A stretch of 64,000 bases of DNA from Echinometra lucunter (taxonomy: Eukaryota; Echinodermata; Echinoidea; Camarodonta; Echinometridae). The DNA lies in contig CM057156.1 of NCBI GenBank assembly GCA_029962745.1, forward strand, positions 30,965,613 to 31,029,612. The letters run 5' to 3'. Each line of letters opens with the position of its first letter. Positions within the stretch are counted from its first letter, which is position 1. The notes beneath the pieces were generated by a model. The model ran no database searches and had not been told where the DNA came from. It saw nothing but the letters and a program-made list of their open reading frames with translations. Both the position numbers and the translations under genes were made by a program. Shown in pieces: positions 1 to 11,173 of this stretch.

Positions 1-80
1 CTCTAACCTTATACAGTCTTATAACTTTCAAGAAATAGAGCCTAGAGCAATTGCGTGCTGAATATTATATGACGGATTAT

Positions 81-105
81 GGGGGGGGGGGGGGGGGGGG
101 GGGGG
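81..105 (+). repeat. poly(G) run, 25 G
   Basis: An uninterrupted run of 25 G on the plus strand, followed by a purine-rich stretch. It is the longest of about 17 plus-strand poly(G) runs in the window. Its true length may be affected by sequencing or assembly error. Confidence 0.95.
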
Positions 106-394
106 AGTAGAGTGAGAGATCGAAAAGGACTGAGGGTAGCGAGGGAGGAAGGACTGAGGGGAAAATGGAAATAGGGGGAATGCAAATAATAAAAACTTAA
201 AAGTTTCAAATCACAAAATGTCAGGAAGCTCCAAAATGTCGCCTTTTCAAGCTCATATACATATGCGTATAAAATGTACATTTATAAAAAATTTAAACAA
301 AATTTGAACAAAATTAGCAGTCATATATAAATGTTATCCTTCATTAAATATGGATTATGTCCTCTGGCGGTGTCCAGTGAAGGTCAATTTTTTA

Positions 395-1200
395 ACCAAC
401 TCTTAACCAACGTTGGGTCGTATGCTGTCCATTAAACATTTTGGGCATTTATTGCCCAACTTCTGTTGGTTAAATGAATTACCTAATACTGGGTAAATTT
501 TCTTTTGCCAATGTTAGATAATTTATTGCCCAACGGTCAGAATTTACCCAACTGTTGTGTAATAACTTCTATGTCACTGGGCAAATTCCGTTGCCCTCAT
601 TTTCGAAATTAAAAAAATTATAGCGATTATTGTTTCACATCTGTTTAACCATAAACCTATCCTATCCTATTCTAATACTTATCCTATCATAGTCTATGTT
701 ATCCTATCCTGTCCCATCCAATTGATACCCTAGAATGCAAGCTCTTAAATACCCAGTATAATTTTATATGTGCTTTGTGACGGTTAGTAAATCAAGCCAC
801 CCTAAACCATACGCTAATGAAAAGTCATGAATATTCATTTTAATTTTGCCAATTGTGTAGAAAAAAATTACCCAACTAGTGGATACTTTCATGAAATTAA
901 CTAACTGTAAGAATGAATTTTGCCCAACATCCATGTGACCAGGAGTGTTGGTAGGAATATGACCAACAGTTGAGCAAAATGTTTTTTTACACAAATTGGT
1001 CAAATGGTATTTATTATATTTGGGCAAGATTTGCACAGCTTTGGGCAAAATTCTAACCAACAATCTGTTACCCACCTAAATTTACCCAATTTTTTTAAGA
1101 GTGTGTGCCCAAGGCATTGTGTGGCCAAGCCTTTTTTTAAATAGCCTATTAAATATGGAAGTTCCACCTGCGTCATCCACGTCTTAACCCAACGAGCCCC
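395..1200. repeat. degenerate array of TTGGGCAA / TTGCCCAA motifs
   Basis: About 15 variants of TTGGGCAA, TTGCCCAAC, TTACCCAAC and TAACCAAC occur in both orientations, for example near 440-475, 528-555, 576-595, 868, 916, 1020, 1041 and 1080. A run of degenerate TATCC units lies at about 655-720. The layout suggests an old inverted-repeat element or an amplified short motif. The clearest candidate end is CTCTTAAAAAAATTGGGTAA, read on the minus strand at about 1083-1102, but no clean matching left end was found. The open frames across it on the minus strand show no protein features. Confidence 0.5.
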
Positions 1201-1433
1201 GCATGTACATGTAGCAAAATACTGAGTAGACGGAGGCACCTGGCTCGAATAGCACAAGTGCTTTATTCAGGTCCAAATCACCAACTTTCATGTTACATTT
1301 TTGTCAACATTTGGTAACATTTATTTCACTTTTATTTTTCAATAAAAACAAATATAAATTCATTTTGGTAAGCTCGTGGGTATGGTTGTGCTTGCTGTTG
1401 ATTTTTGGTGCATCAATAACTAGAGAAAAACAA

Positions 1434-1546
1434 TTGATCAATCAACCAGCCAACCAACCAACCAACCAATCAATCAATCAATCAATCATCAATCAGTCAA
1501 TCAATCAATCAATCAATTTATCAATCAATCAAACACCAAAACCAAC

Positions 1547-1581
<35 letters not shown>

Positions 1582-1650
1582 CCAACCAAGCAATCAGTCA
1601 ACCAACAACCAACCGACCAACCTACTAATCAACCAATAGATAAATCAATC
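1434..1650 (+). repeat. (AATC)n/(AACC)n tetranucleotide tract
   Basis: A tract of about 215 bp made of CAAT and CAAC tetranucleotides with a few point changes. It lacks stops in one frame and so produces an apparent protein rich in Asn-Gln-Ser-Ile, which should not be taken as a gene. Confidence 0.95.
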
Positions 1651-3036
1651 ATTATTTTAATCGTGTCTTTTGAATGGGAGGTTGTATCCATTTTTTATAA
1701 CGAGGGTTTAGAAAGGACCTTCAGGAAGTTTTAACGTCATTTCGCATCTCTATCACACTCCACAAGCCAGGCTTTTGAGAAGGTTCTGTGCACCATTTCA
1801 TCCTTATTTGTGATACATTTAAATTGATTTGGCGGAAATTATCTTAAAAACGCTTTGTGAAAAGATTCACTTTTCCAAGTAAATATGTTAACTATGTTTG
1901 TCGTAAAATACAGAAAAAAATTAAAATTAACTTGATATCGAAGCAAACATCATTCCTCCATTCCTGAATATTTTTATAATACAACCTATTTCTGTTTAAA
2001 TGAAAGAAATGAATCCCAAGATCGAAGCAGAAATTAATATTCCCTCTGATTACAATTAGTGAACGACGACGACGTCATACGAGGTTCACATGTCATCAAC
2101 TATACATTAACTCAGTCTGGAATGACAATCACATGTCTTGATTATCAATTATCAGGAAAAGGAAGACGCTCAATTCACATACTTTGACGACCTAGTTTCA
2201 TAAAAATCCCCGATGTAAAACATTTGTATTCCATGTCCCGACGTAGCACTCCCGCTGCGTGTCCAGTGACATTTAGATGCGAACTTTGGAAGGTGTTTGA
2301 GTCCGCAAATTTTTATTTGGTTCAATTTTTAATCATTTTATTTCTATTTCTAAAAGTAAAGGCATGAAGTTTTATAAGTAATTTACATGTACAGAGTAAG
2401 GATGAGACAGCAAGATGGAAATATTTCCATTTTATAAAGTTTATTACTTTAAAAGCCATATGAAATAGAAACAAATAAGTTCCTTTGGGAATACTGGAGA
2501 ATTACAATAATGATGGTGATAACAGCAATATTATCTGACTAGAGATTTGAAAATTTAATACTTATTCCTCTTTTGTGTAATACAATTATTCACACTTGTT
2601 TCCAAATTAATAAGACTATTTTCCCTTCTCTAACTTGGTGCATACTAGGAAATCCTTTATTTACTGTACATGACCAAAATGCATGTGATGTACTGCGCGA
2701 TGAAACATTCAGGATTATTTTAGCCCAGTCTCAATCAAAAGTTCGGTTCTGCTATCACTAATCAAGATAACTCTTATGTACTCTTAACCATTGAACCAAA
2801 TTACCTCTCAAATAATATTTTTTCTTTGACTCTGTTGACCTAAAGAAAATAAATTAATCTTAGCTGGGATCCTTCCTCGTCTTTATGAATATGACAAATC
2901 ATGATAGAGGGTAATCCCAGGAGAGGCTATCATATCACAAAAAACCACTGTGTACCTGGGACATCGTACAGTGTACTCTGTTGAAACCCAAAGAAGCACG
3001 CAGGACGTGCACATCACCTCCATGGCTCTTCCGGTA
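1651..3036. other. plain AT-rich sequence, no gene seen
   Basis: No repeat, RNA gene or convincing exon was recognised. The only open frame above 60 codons, at 2573-2761 (+), has no family resemblance, Kozak context or splice signals. Confidence 0.5.
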
Positions 3037-3059
3037 GATCACGTGGTTTGATCACGTGG
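3037..3059. promoter_or_regulatory. paired E-boxes, GATCACGTGG twice with 13-bp period
   Basis: GATCACGTGG occurs at 3037-3046 and again at 3050-3059. CACGTG is the core bound by bHLH-zip factors of the USF, MYC/MAX and TFEB families. Two identical 10-mers spaced a little over one helical turn apart are unlikely to be random, but no gene start is visible nearby, so this is only a candidate enhancer site. Confidence 0.35.
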
Positions 3060-3361
3060 GCCAGGTATTCTGTCATCTGGGGCGACCCTCTGTACGTTTG
3101 CACACATTCCCATGTGTAGAAGTCTCATTTCGGATCTACTTTAATGTATGTCTTTAAGTCCAACGTATATCGATAATGAAGTAATAAATACAATGACTTG
3201 TCATGATAAATTCAGATGTGTGAAAGGAACGTTTTAAAGTTTTCCCCGTCTTGGCAGAATCAGGTGATTTTGAGTAGGAAACAATAATGATAGCATCATC
3301 AAGAGTAAAAATCAATAAAACATATAAATAAAAAAAGAGTAATATCCACATCATCAACTAC

Positions 3362-3412
3362 AATAACAATTACAACAAAACACAACAACAACAACAACAA
3401 AAGAAGAACCTT
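3362..3412 (+). repeat. (ACA)n/(AAG) triplet tract
   Basis: A short CAA-rich triplet tract running into AAG triplets. Confidence 0.85.
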
Positions 3413-3836
3413 TTAAGAAGTTGGCAAGATATCAAAAGCAAGATATCAAAAGCAGATCCATATCATTTATACCACAATGTAAAAGCACAATAAAGAAACT
3501 CGATCTCAAGCATTTGTAGACATTTTCGAGAAAAAAATGTACCACCTGATTTTACTTTCTTATACCATTTCATGCAGCTGTCAGTTATAAAAAGATTTTT
3601 CTTTGGTATTTATGTACAAAGCATAAAGCCTAGAGGGAAAATAGCATCCTCATGACTCAAGCATCCAGACGGTACTTAAAGTCGAAATAACAATCATTAC
3701 TTTGCCCAACACAATATCATTAAAAAAGTCCATATGATATCTTTTATTTGAATTGGAATACATTAGAGTGTAGATTTGAAGGTTATTTGGTAGCATTAAA
3801 TAAGACAGTAGAGACACTCCCCATTGTTAATGCCGA

Positions 3837-3852
3837 GGTTGCCATGGTAACC
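3837..3852. promoter_or_regulatory. X-box / RFX-type palindrome
   Basis: GGTTGCCATGGTAACC fits the palindromic RFX consensus (GTTRCC-AT-GGYAAC), with both half-sites intact. RFX factors control ciliary and other genes in animals. The surrounding sequence shows no gene start, so function is unproven. Confidence 0.4.
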
Positions 3853-4269
3853 ACCTCATCCACATTAGAGATATCTTGCTGTTTGGCCTTAAAAAGATGT
3901 AATTGCAAGTTATGGCGCGCTGTGAAGCATCTATCACTTTCACAAGAATGGATTTCTTTGTGCGGCCATGATTTCTCTGCTACATCTTAGTTTTAGTTGT
4001 AGAAATAGGTGATTTTGTAGCAACATAGAGTTGCAGGTATCAGCTCCTCTAAGAGAACAAAGAGATAGCTTTACCCGGTGCTTTGGATATTGTTCACGAT
4101 GTAAGCTAATATTACATCCTTTCCTAATTTCAGATTTTGGTGTTTTCTGAATTTTGATTGGGATAAGTGGGAAAATGTTCTCTCCCCCAAAAACTACGCC
4201 AAACCAAACAAACAAATAAAGAAAAAAAAAGGTAAAAACTTCGGCTTATTATTGTTTGTGTGCGAGCAC
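3853..4269. other. plain sequence, no gene seen
   Basis: Open frames cross this stretch on both strands, but none has exon signals or recognisable domains. Confidence 0.5.
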
Positions 4270-4338
4270 TTGTGTGTGTGTTTGTGTGTGTGTTTGTGTG
4301 TGTAAAGGTTTATATGTAAAAGGTGGGGGGGGGGGGGG
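4270..4338 (+). repeat. (GT)n tract and poly(G), 14 G
   Basis: A GT-rich dinucleotide tract at 4270-4303 is followed after about 20 bp by 14 G at 4325-4338. Confidence 0.9.
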
Positions 4339-5079
4339 TTATTGATTTTTCAAGTAATATAGAAATATATAAAAAAAAAGTTATGTGTTGTATGATATTA
4401 TTTTCAGGGAGAAAAGTATAGAGAAAAAGAACAGAGAGAATGATAGAGAGAGGGATAACAGGATAAGGGGTGGGTAAAAATAAGGCTATAGCCTCATTTC
4501 CTTCAATATGGTGTTTACCCGGGCATATTATATATATATATTTTTTTCAAATGTTCACATAAAAAACACCGAGATATGAATCTTTATACAAGTACATATA
4601 TATATATTTTCATGAATATGAAAACAGTCACGTTTGTGTTAGAGACTTCTCAGCAGACAAATAATCACTCATCTTCAAGGTCGTAGCATTATCATTTTTC
4701 ATCACCATAATGTTGCGTGCTGTACTAATGGATCATCAACCAAGGTAAAGGCAAGTCCCTAAGGAAATAAAGTGCTTTTATAGCTTGGTATATTCATCTT
4801 GGGGGAAAATAAAGCATGAATGACAGAAATGACGTAAAACGCTCTAAAAAACCCAGGACGAAATAAGGTCACGGAAATGATATAAAACACCCTTTCCCCA
4901 GTATCAAACTATGGTATGAATAATTACAACGTCGAATTCTAAGGAGCTACAAATGTGTTGGCTCATCATCCATTTTAACACTCGGGGGAAATTTCCTTCC
5001 TCACCTACCCATTTGTATTTGTGTTTATCTTGAGCCCAGTCATCTTCATTAGGGTTGCCTATTGAAATAATTGAAAATA
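4339..5079. other. plain AT-rich sequence
   Basis: No gene, RNA or repeat beyond short (TA)n runs near 4532 and 4600 was recognised. Confidence 0.5.
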
Positions 5080-5830
5080 TCGAAGTGGTACGAGACTTTC
5101 CCCATTGAATAGCAGGTTGAACTAATTTGGTATCTTTCTGCAGAAAATTATATTTTGAAGTGTTTACTCTACCACCTGACCATTACGGAGCTTGAGAAAC
5201 TTATTCATGGATTAATACCCTGACTAATACCTGGGTGCTGAAATCAATTTCTCTAGTGGGCCAGAAGTATTTCTGGATTCACGCTGCGGGCCACTAATAA
5301 ATAATAGTATATAGGCCTAGAGCTCTTACAATCGTGCGGCAAGAAATCACCTGCCCCAATTTTTTTGTCTCTATATTTTGCGAGAGAGCGAAGCAAGGAG
5401 GCACAAATCTTGATACTCTATTGTATTTTTGTAATAAAATATATTTGACAAAATACGAATTTATAGACCCGTACCACTTTACTTCCTGAAAATGAAGTGG
5501 TTAGAGACTCACCCTCTGGTCATTTAAATAAATTATGGAAAAGGGGTTTCACCTCTCCTTCGTCATAGTGCATACAAAAATTGGATGATCAATTTCAAAA
5601 TTGCTAATACATTTTCATGGATGATTATCATTCTTATGAGATAGATCCTTGTAACAGATCACCATGATATATAATTTGCGAGAGAGCAAACAAAGATTTG
5701 AGACTTTTATATTTTTGGGGTTATAAAATATCCATTTGTAGCATGTAAGAGAATTAACCTTTACTATGAAGTTTTCGCGGGCGGCATCAAATCGTTGGCC
5801 GCAGTTAAGATTAGGGGTACTATTTCATAC
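5080..5830. repeat. degenerate, partly duplicated dispersed repeat
   Basis: GAAGTGGTACGAGACT at about 5083 is echoed by GAAGTGGTTAGAGACT at about 5492. TTTTGCGAGAGAGCGAAGCAAG at about 5377 is echoed by TTTGCGAGAGAGCAAACAAAG at about 5677. Each is followed by a similar T-rich stretch ending near AAAATAT. The GCGAGnGAGCGAAGC motif recurs at 26057 inside a transposon. This looks like two diverged copies of one repeat about 300-400 bp long. Confidence 0.4.
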
Positions 5831-6104
5831 AGATATCCTTGTGCAAGACTGATAATATAAGCATATGTGGTAAACCTAATGATAAATGGAAGAAACTACG
5901 AATGGAAGTTATTTCGCTATATAAATTTCATTCCATGATATCGTGTCATTAGTTGGCTTGCTAAGCAGTCTACGTGTAGTTTCTGAACTCATCGCTTCAA
6001 GCTACCATATTGATATCAGGGTTACCATCCTCTTATGTTACTACTACCCATGCGATACTTCTGTCGCAACAGCTCCATGAACAAATACACTTAAAAAAAA
6101 AAAA

Positions 6105-6745
6105 ACTTCTAATACTCTAATACTACTACTACTATTACCACTACCACTTCTACACTACTACCAGGCAACGACTACTACTACTAATGCTGCTACTACTGCT
6201 ATTACTACTACTGCTATTCTACTACTGCTATACTACTGCTACACTTCTACTGTGTCTTCTCCTCCTCCTCCTCCTCCTCCTCCTCCTCTTTCTCCTCCTC
6301 CTCCTAATACTACTGCTACTAATGCTCAACTACTACTAACTTCACTACTAATACAACTACTGCAGCTACTACTGCTACTATTACTTCTACAACAAAAACA
6401 ACAAAAACAACAAAAACAACGACAACAACAACAAGACAACATCTACTACTACTACTGCTACTATTACTGCTACTACCACTACTACTGCTGCTACTACTAC
6501 CACTGCTGCTGCTGCTACTACCACTACTACTGCTGCTACTACTGCTACTGCTGCTACTATCACTACTGCTGCTGCTACTACCACTACTACTGCTGCTACT
6601 ACTACCACTGCTGCTGCTGCTACTACTGCTACTACTACTACTGCTGCTACTACTACTACTACTAATACTGCTACTACTACTACTGCTACTACTACTGCTG
6701 CTACTACTACTACCACTACTGCTACTACTACTGCTACTACTACTG

Positions 6746-6783
<38 letters not shown>

Positions 6784-6808
6784 GCTGCTACTACTACTAC
6801 TGCTACCA

Positions 6809-6864
<56 letters not shown>

Positions 6865-6913
6865 GCTGCTGCTGCTACTACTACTACTACTACTGCTGCT
6901 ACTACTACTACCA

Positions 6914-6980
<67 letters not shown>

Positions 6981-6981
6981 C

Positions 6982-7014
<33 letters not shown>

Positions 7015-7036
7015 ACTACTACTACTACTACTACTG

Positions 7037-7086
<50 letters not shown>

Positions 7087-7162
7087 GCTACTGCTACTAC
7101 TACTGCTACTACTGCTGCTACTACTACTACCACTACTGCTACTACTACTGCTACTACTACTG

Positions 7163-7200
<38 letters not shown>

Positions 7201-7243
7201 GCTGCTACTACTACTACTGCTACCACTACCACTACTACTACTG

Positions 7244-7278
<35 letters not shown>

Positions 7279-7360
7279 GCTACTACTACTGTTACAACTG
7301 CTACTGCTGCTACTGCTACTACTACTACTACTGCTACTACTGCTGCTACTGCTACTACTG

Positions 7361-7413
<53 letters not shown>

Positions 7414-7440
7414 GCTACTACTACTACTACTGCTACTACC
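6105..7440. repeat. 1.3-kb ACT/GCT/ACC triplet-repeat tract
   Basis: Almost every triplet is ACT, GCT or ACC read on the plus strand. The tract is interrupted by a (CTC)n block at about 6255-6305 and a (CAA)n block at about 6391-6440. Pure ACT runs reach some 50 bp near 6806-6861 and 6920-6980. A block of about 140 bp beginning near 6680 recurs near 7097, with the same order of GCT and ACC interruptions offset by 417 bp. The long open frames on both strands (poly Tyr/Cys/His, poly Val/Ala) exist because the repeat contains no stop triplet in those frames. Confidence 0.95.
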
Positions 7441-8733
7441 GTTTTAACATTTTTTCAGCATTTTATTTGAAGATTCCATTTTTTCTTTTCATGCTGATGT
7501 CACCATGGTTTTTATATCTTATTTTCAACGACCGTAACAAGTACTATTGACTTCAGTGTTACATATAGTACATCCTCCAGGTCACTAGCCATCTCTTCAG
7601 AATTGATTCCTCGCTGAAGAATGTACATGCTTTCCTACTTTCCTTGCTTGATACTGCTGAAGGACCTTTTCTCCTCTTTCGCATCATGCTAATCTTTGCC
7701 ATTGCTATAACTCTTTATATGACAGATGCTTTTAGGGATACTCAAACGTTTTGCTGAAGTAATGAGCCTTGTGTCGTGAAACTTCTGCTTAGTAGCACTC
7801 GTGTGCATATTTGCAATGAATCGTAATGAAATAAAACATTTGCCATTACTTTATGCGTACATTCCTAAATCAACTTTCAGTTTTATTTGTGATCAGGATG
7901 AATTCATATATACGATTTTCCAGACTACATGTATGAATTTAGGATGAAGTACCAGTTTTCTGATTTATTGCCTTTAGATGGCAGAGTTCGAATATGACGT
8001 CAAATGATGTATAAATTCCATATTTTGTAGACGGGCGTAAAATCCCTGTCAGTTATCACAAGTTGCTGAGTTTGGGAGAGGGGGGGGGGGGAGAAATTTC
8101 GTCAGTGTTCTATTCGAATACCAGACCTACGCAACTCCTCTCTGCCATTTCTCTTGCTGCACATTCGCCCCAACCATCTTCCAGGTAAAAGGATATTCAC
8201 ACCCACTCCTCCCTAAGTATCTAGAGGACCCACCACTTGTCATAAGTTCAAGGATGACAACAGCGCACTTTTTATCAAGGTCTCGATATATTCACATGAA
8301 TTGTACTCTGCGTTTGCTTCTATGCTTTTTCACTGCGACCGACCCCTTGAATCATTTTAAGAAGTTCAGATTTAGAGGAGCAAAATAATAGAGAAGTGTG
8401 AAATGAGAAATGCTCAATAATATTTTCTGAAGTTGTCAGTTAACACTGAAAATAAATTGTTCTTGAAGAGAAATGTCTTGAGATATGCTTTAAAGCTGTT
8501 CCGTAATTTTTACATTTTCTGGCAGTCTAGTTATTCCTAAGCTCTGCGGATGCAACCTAGAAAGAGTGTGGCCGATAGCATTTTTTCTTTATTTGTACAG
8601 TTGTAAGGAGAGACTTTTGGGAAGATATAAGAATTCTGTTGAGTATACATTTTGGGTCGGCAATTTGGTCAAATAAAAACTTTTTTGAGGTTAATTGATT
8701 AAATGATGTACTCTTCTCAGTCAAGATGTAAAT
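7441..8733. other. plain sequence with one poly(G) run
   Basis: No gene is recognised. A run of 12 G lies at 8080-8091. Confidence 0.5.
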
Positions 8734-8734
8734 T

Positions 8735-8990
8735 TGCACCTCTGTCGGCCGTGACCCAAACGGTAAGGGGTTCGAATCCCTGCAGAGGCCGTAATCTTCT
8801 TTGGAAAGACATTAATCCACACTTGCCACAATATATCTGGTAGGGTCAATGGGTACCTGGCAAAATTAAATTCTCAAAGTGCGTGAGTGCTGTAATGGCA
8901 GCTTGGCTATAAAGGCCAGGATAAAAATGGAGAACCAGCAGTAGCAAATGTGCCAGACATAAGCGATATACAAGAATTCATCATTATTAT
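8735..8990 (+). mobile_element. tRNA-derived SINE, 5'-eroded
   Basis: GGTTCGAATCC at 8769-8779 is a pol III B box, and CCTCTG upstream pairs with CAGAGG downstream like a tRNA stem. The A box is not intact. The body contains the segments TGGGTACCTGGC and CAGCAGTAGCAA, and ends in a segment like GCGATATACAAGAATTCAT followed by ATT triplets, a layout familiar from marine-invertebrate SINEs. The 5' end and any target duplication could not be fixed. Confidence 0.7.
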
Positions 8991-9240
8991 TGTTTAATGA
9001 CTATCGTTATGATTATCATTATTCTAATTATTATCATTATTATTGTTAATAATAGTATTGTTATCATTATCATCATTCTTATTATCATTATTAATATTGT
9101 TTCTTATCATCATTATCTTTATCATTATCATTATCATCACATGATCATCATTATTGTTCTTACCATGTATTAGTATAATTTTCATTATTACTACTTTTAC
9201 AATTATTATTATTATTATCATCATTGTTATTAATGCTATT
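8985..9240 (+). repeat. (ATT/ATC)n degenerate triplet tract
   Basis: About 250 bp of ATT, ATC and GTT triplets directly follow the SINE end, so the tract probably grew from the SINE tail. Confidence 0.85.
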
Positions 9241-9544
9241 GCTGTACCACTACTGATACAATTACTAACCATCGTTGTGGTGTAATTACTCCACTTTTGG
9301 TACAAAATTTTAAATTTATATAATTTCAGTCATGAGAAGTGCTTTCATTTTGTCGCTATAAACCAGGAAAGGCAGCATGTGAACGATTTACTGTTTTAAC
9401 TTTAGAAATTTAAAATCAAAATTATACACATAATGACATTATGTAGTCTACATCATGTCATGTTGATTATCTCACGTTTCGCCTTACCCATCACATCATG
9501 ATGTAATTTCATTGCAATCCTTTATTTCGAATACACTTCTCCAT

Positions 9545-9609
9545 AGACACATACACATATACACACTCACTCCACAAACACACAACACATGCACACACAC
9601 ACTCGTCCC

Positions 9610-9658
<49 letters not shown>
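9545..9658 (+). repeat. (CA)n-rich then (TA)n microsatellite
   Basis: A CA-rich stretch is followed by about 21 uninterrupted TA units at 9615-9657. Confidence 0.9.
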
Positions 9659-9663
<5 letters not shown>

Positions 9664-10380
9664 CTTTCAATTCATGCAAAGCTCCAAAACTTCTTAAATT
9701 TCATTTTGTTGTTTAATGTTACCAATGCAATTTTCAAATAATTTTTCTTTTAAAAATTTCCACATAGCTTTTTTGCTTGTGTATTTTAAATGTGCACAAA
9801 ATTCTCTTCGGTTCGGTAAAATTTACTGCAGTGGGTTTAGCAGAAAGATTTGCTGAAAATTCAACGAAAGACAAACTTATTAATTGTAATTATATAGATT
9901 ACTTAATTGTGATTCGGCCGTGTCCTATTCATATGTTAATTCTGATTTCTTCAGATCATATTTCTGCATACTTTATCACAAAACATTTACAGCACGTAAC
10001 CATTAGGTGAAATTAAAAGGTCACCCAATTCCCCTCTGATTCACGCTTAAATGTGAGGAAAGGGGACAGCCCGAGAAGATGTACGTATTGGTCTGGGAGG
10101 GAATGGGGAACACACCCCTCCTATCTATTAGTCATTGAAACCACGTTTGCTACAACCTGACATGGTTATTTCACCTCATAGATGCTTACATCCTATACTA
10201 TGCAAAAATGACCTTATGAAGATGATAAACGTTGTGATCATTTCAAATCATAGTGATAAAAGTAAAAACAATAACAATAAGTAATGGCAAAAGCAATACC
10301 AAATTACAACACAAGAAGAAGAAGAATACAGCAAAACAAGGACATCAATAGTAAGATATTGCTCCTACTACCAGCTTTGA
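9659..10380. other. plain sequence, no gene seen
   Basis: The open frame at 9777-10010 (+) has no recognisable features. Confidence 0.5.
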
Positions 10381-10402
10381 TGATTAGGTTGATGAATGAT
10401 GA

Positions 10403-10443
<41 letters not shown>

Positions 10444-10453
10444 AATGATGATA

Positions 10454-10484
<31 letters not shown>
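10381..10484 (+). repeat. (ATG)n triplet tract
   Basis: About 100 bp of GAT triplets with a few ATA changes. Confidence 0.95.
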
Positions 10485-11100
10485 CAGTAATAACAATATA
10501 AAACATAACTAAAACAAATAGTTCAACAAAATTTCAATTGAGAATATGTGGTCATAATACTTATCCTTATGATGTTGTAATTACTGGTATCATGATAATC
10601 CTTATTATGATGAAAACAATGATAAGGATGACGTATCATAATACCATTGTAACTCATAATAAACCATACATTTTTGAGAACTTCCTTGCCAAGGCAGTTT
10701 TTCTGGTGTTTGGAGGATGTGGTGCGACCTTTCAGCTGTCATACCAAACCGCGTAACAGATGTCGTCACCACTGGCGATTCCGACAGATCTGGGGATTTC
10801 CCCTGATAGCAACTTAATAACTGAGACTTATCCATCCTTCTTAGTAGTCGAGCATTTTGAAATTCGATTCAGTCATATACCAGTTGCAAGTTACTTTAAA
10901 ATGCAAAGAACCTAATAAAAACTTATGCATTCTCCACTCGATTTTCGCACTCCACGAAAAGGAACGACATTGGGATAAGAGATAAAGAAACACTTACATG
11001 CACACAATCACCAATGAAGAAAGAAAGAAAGGCTATATAATAGCTGCCTGGATTAGAAATATAGAGGGAAAGATAAAGAACTTAAGAGTGAGGGAAAAGT

Positions 11101-11105
<5 letters not shown>

Positions 11106-11150
<45 letters not shown>

Positions 11151-11173
11151 AACATATAATGAAGGGGGGGGGG
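11106..11173 (+). repeat. (GA)n tract and poly(G)
   Basis: (AG)n at 11106-11146 is followed by 10 G at 11164-11173. Confidence 0.9.

Noticed and set aside
6252..7232. Open frames of 137 and 281 codons (poly Tyr/Cys/His; poly Val/Ala)
   Set aside because: They lie entirely within a triplet repeat that contains no stop in those frames.
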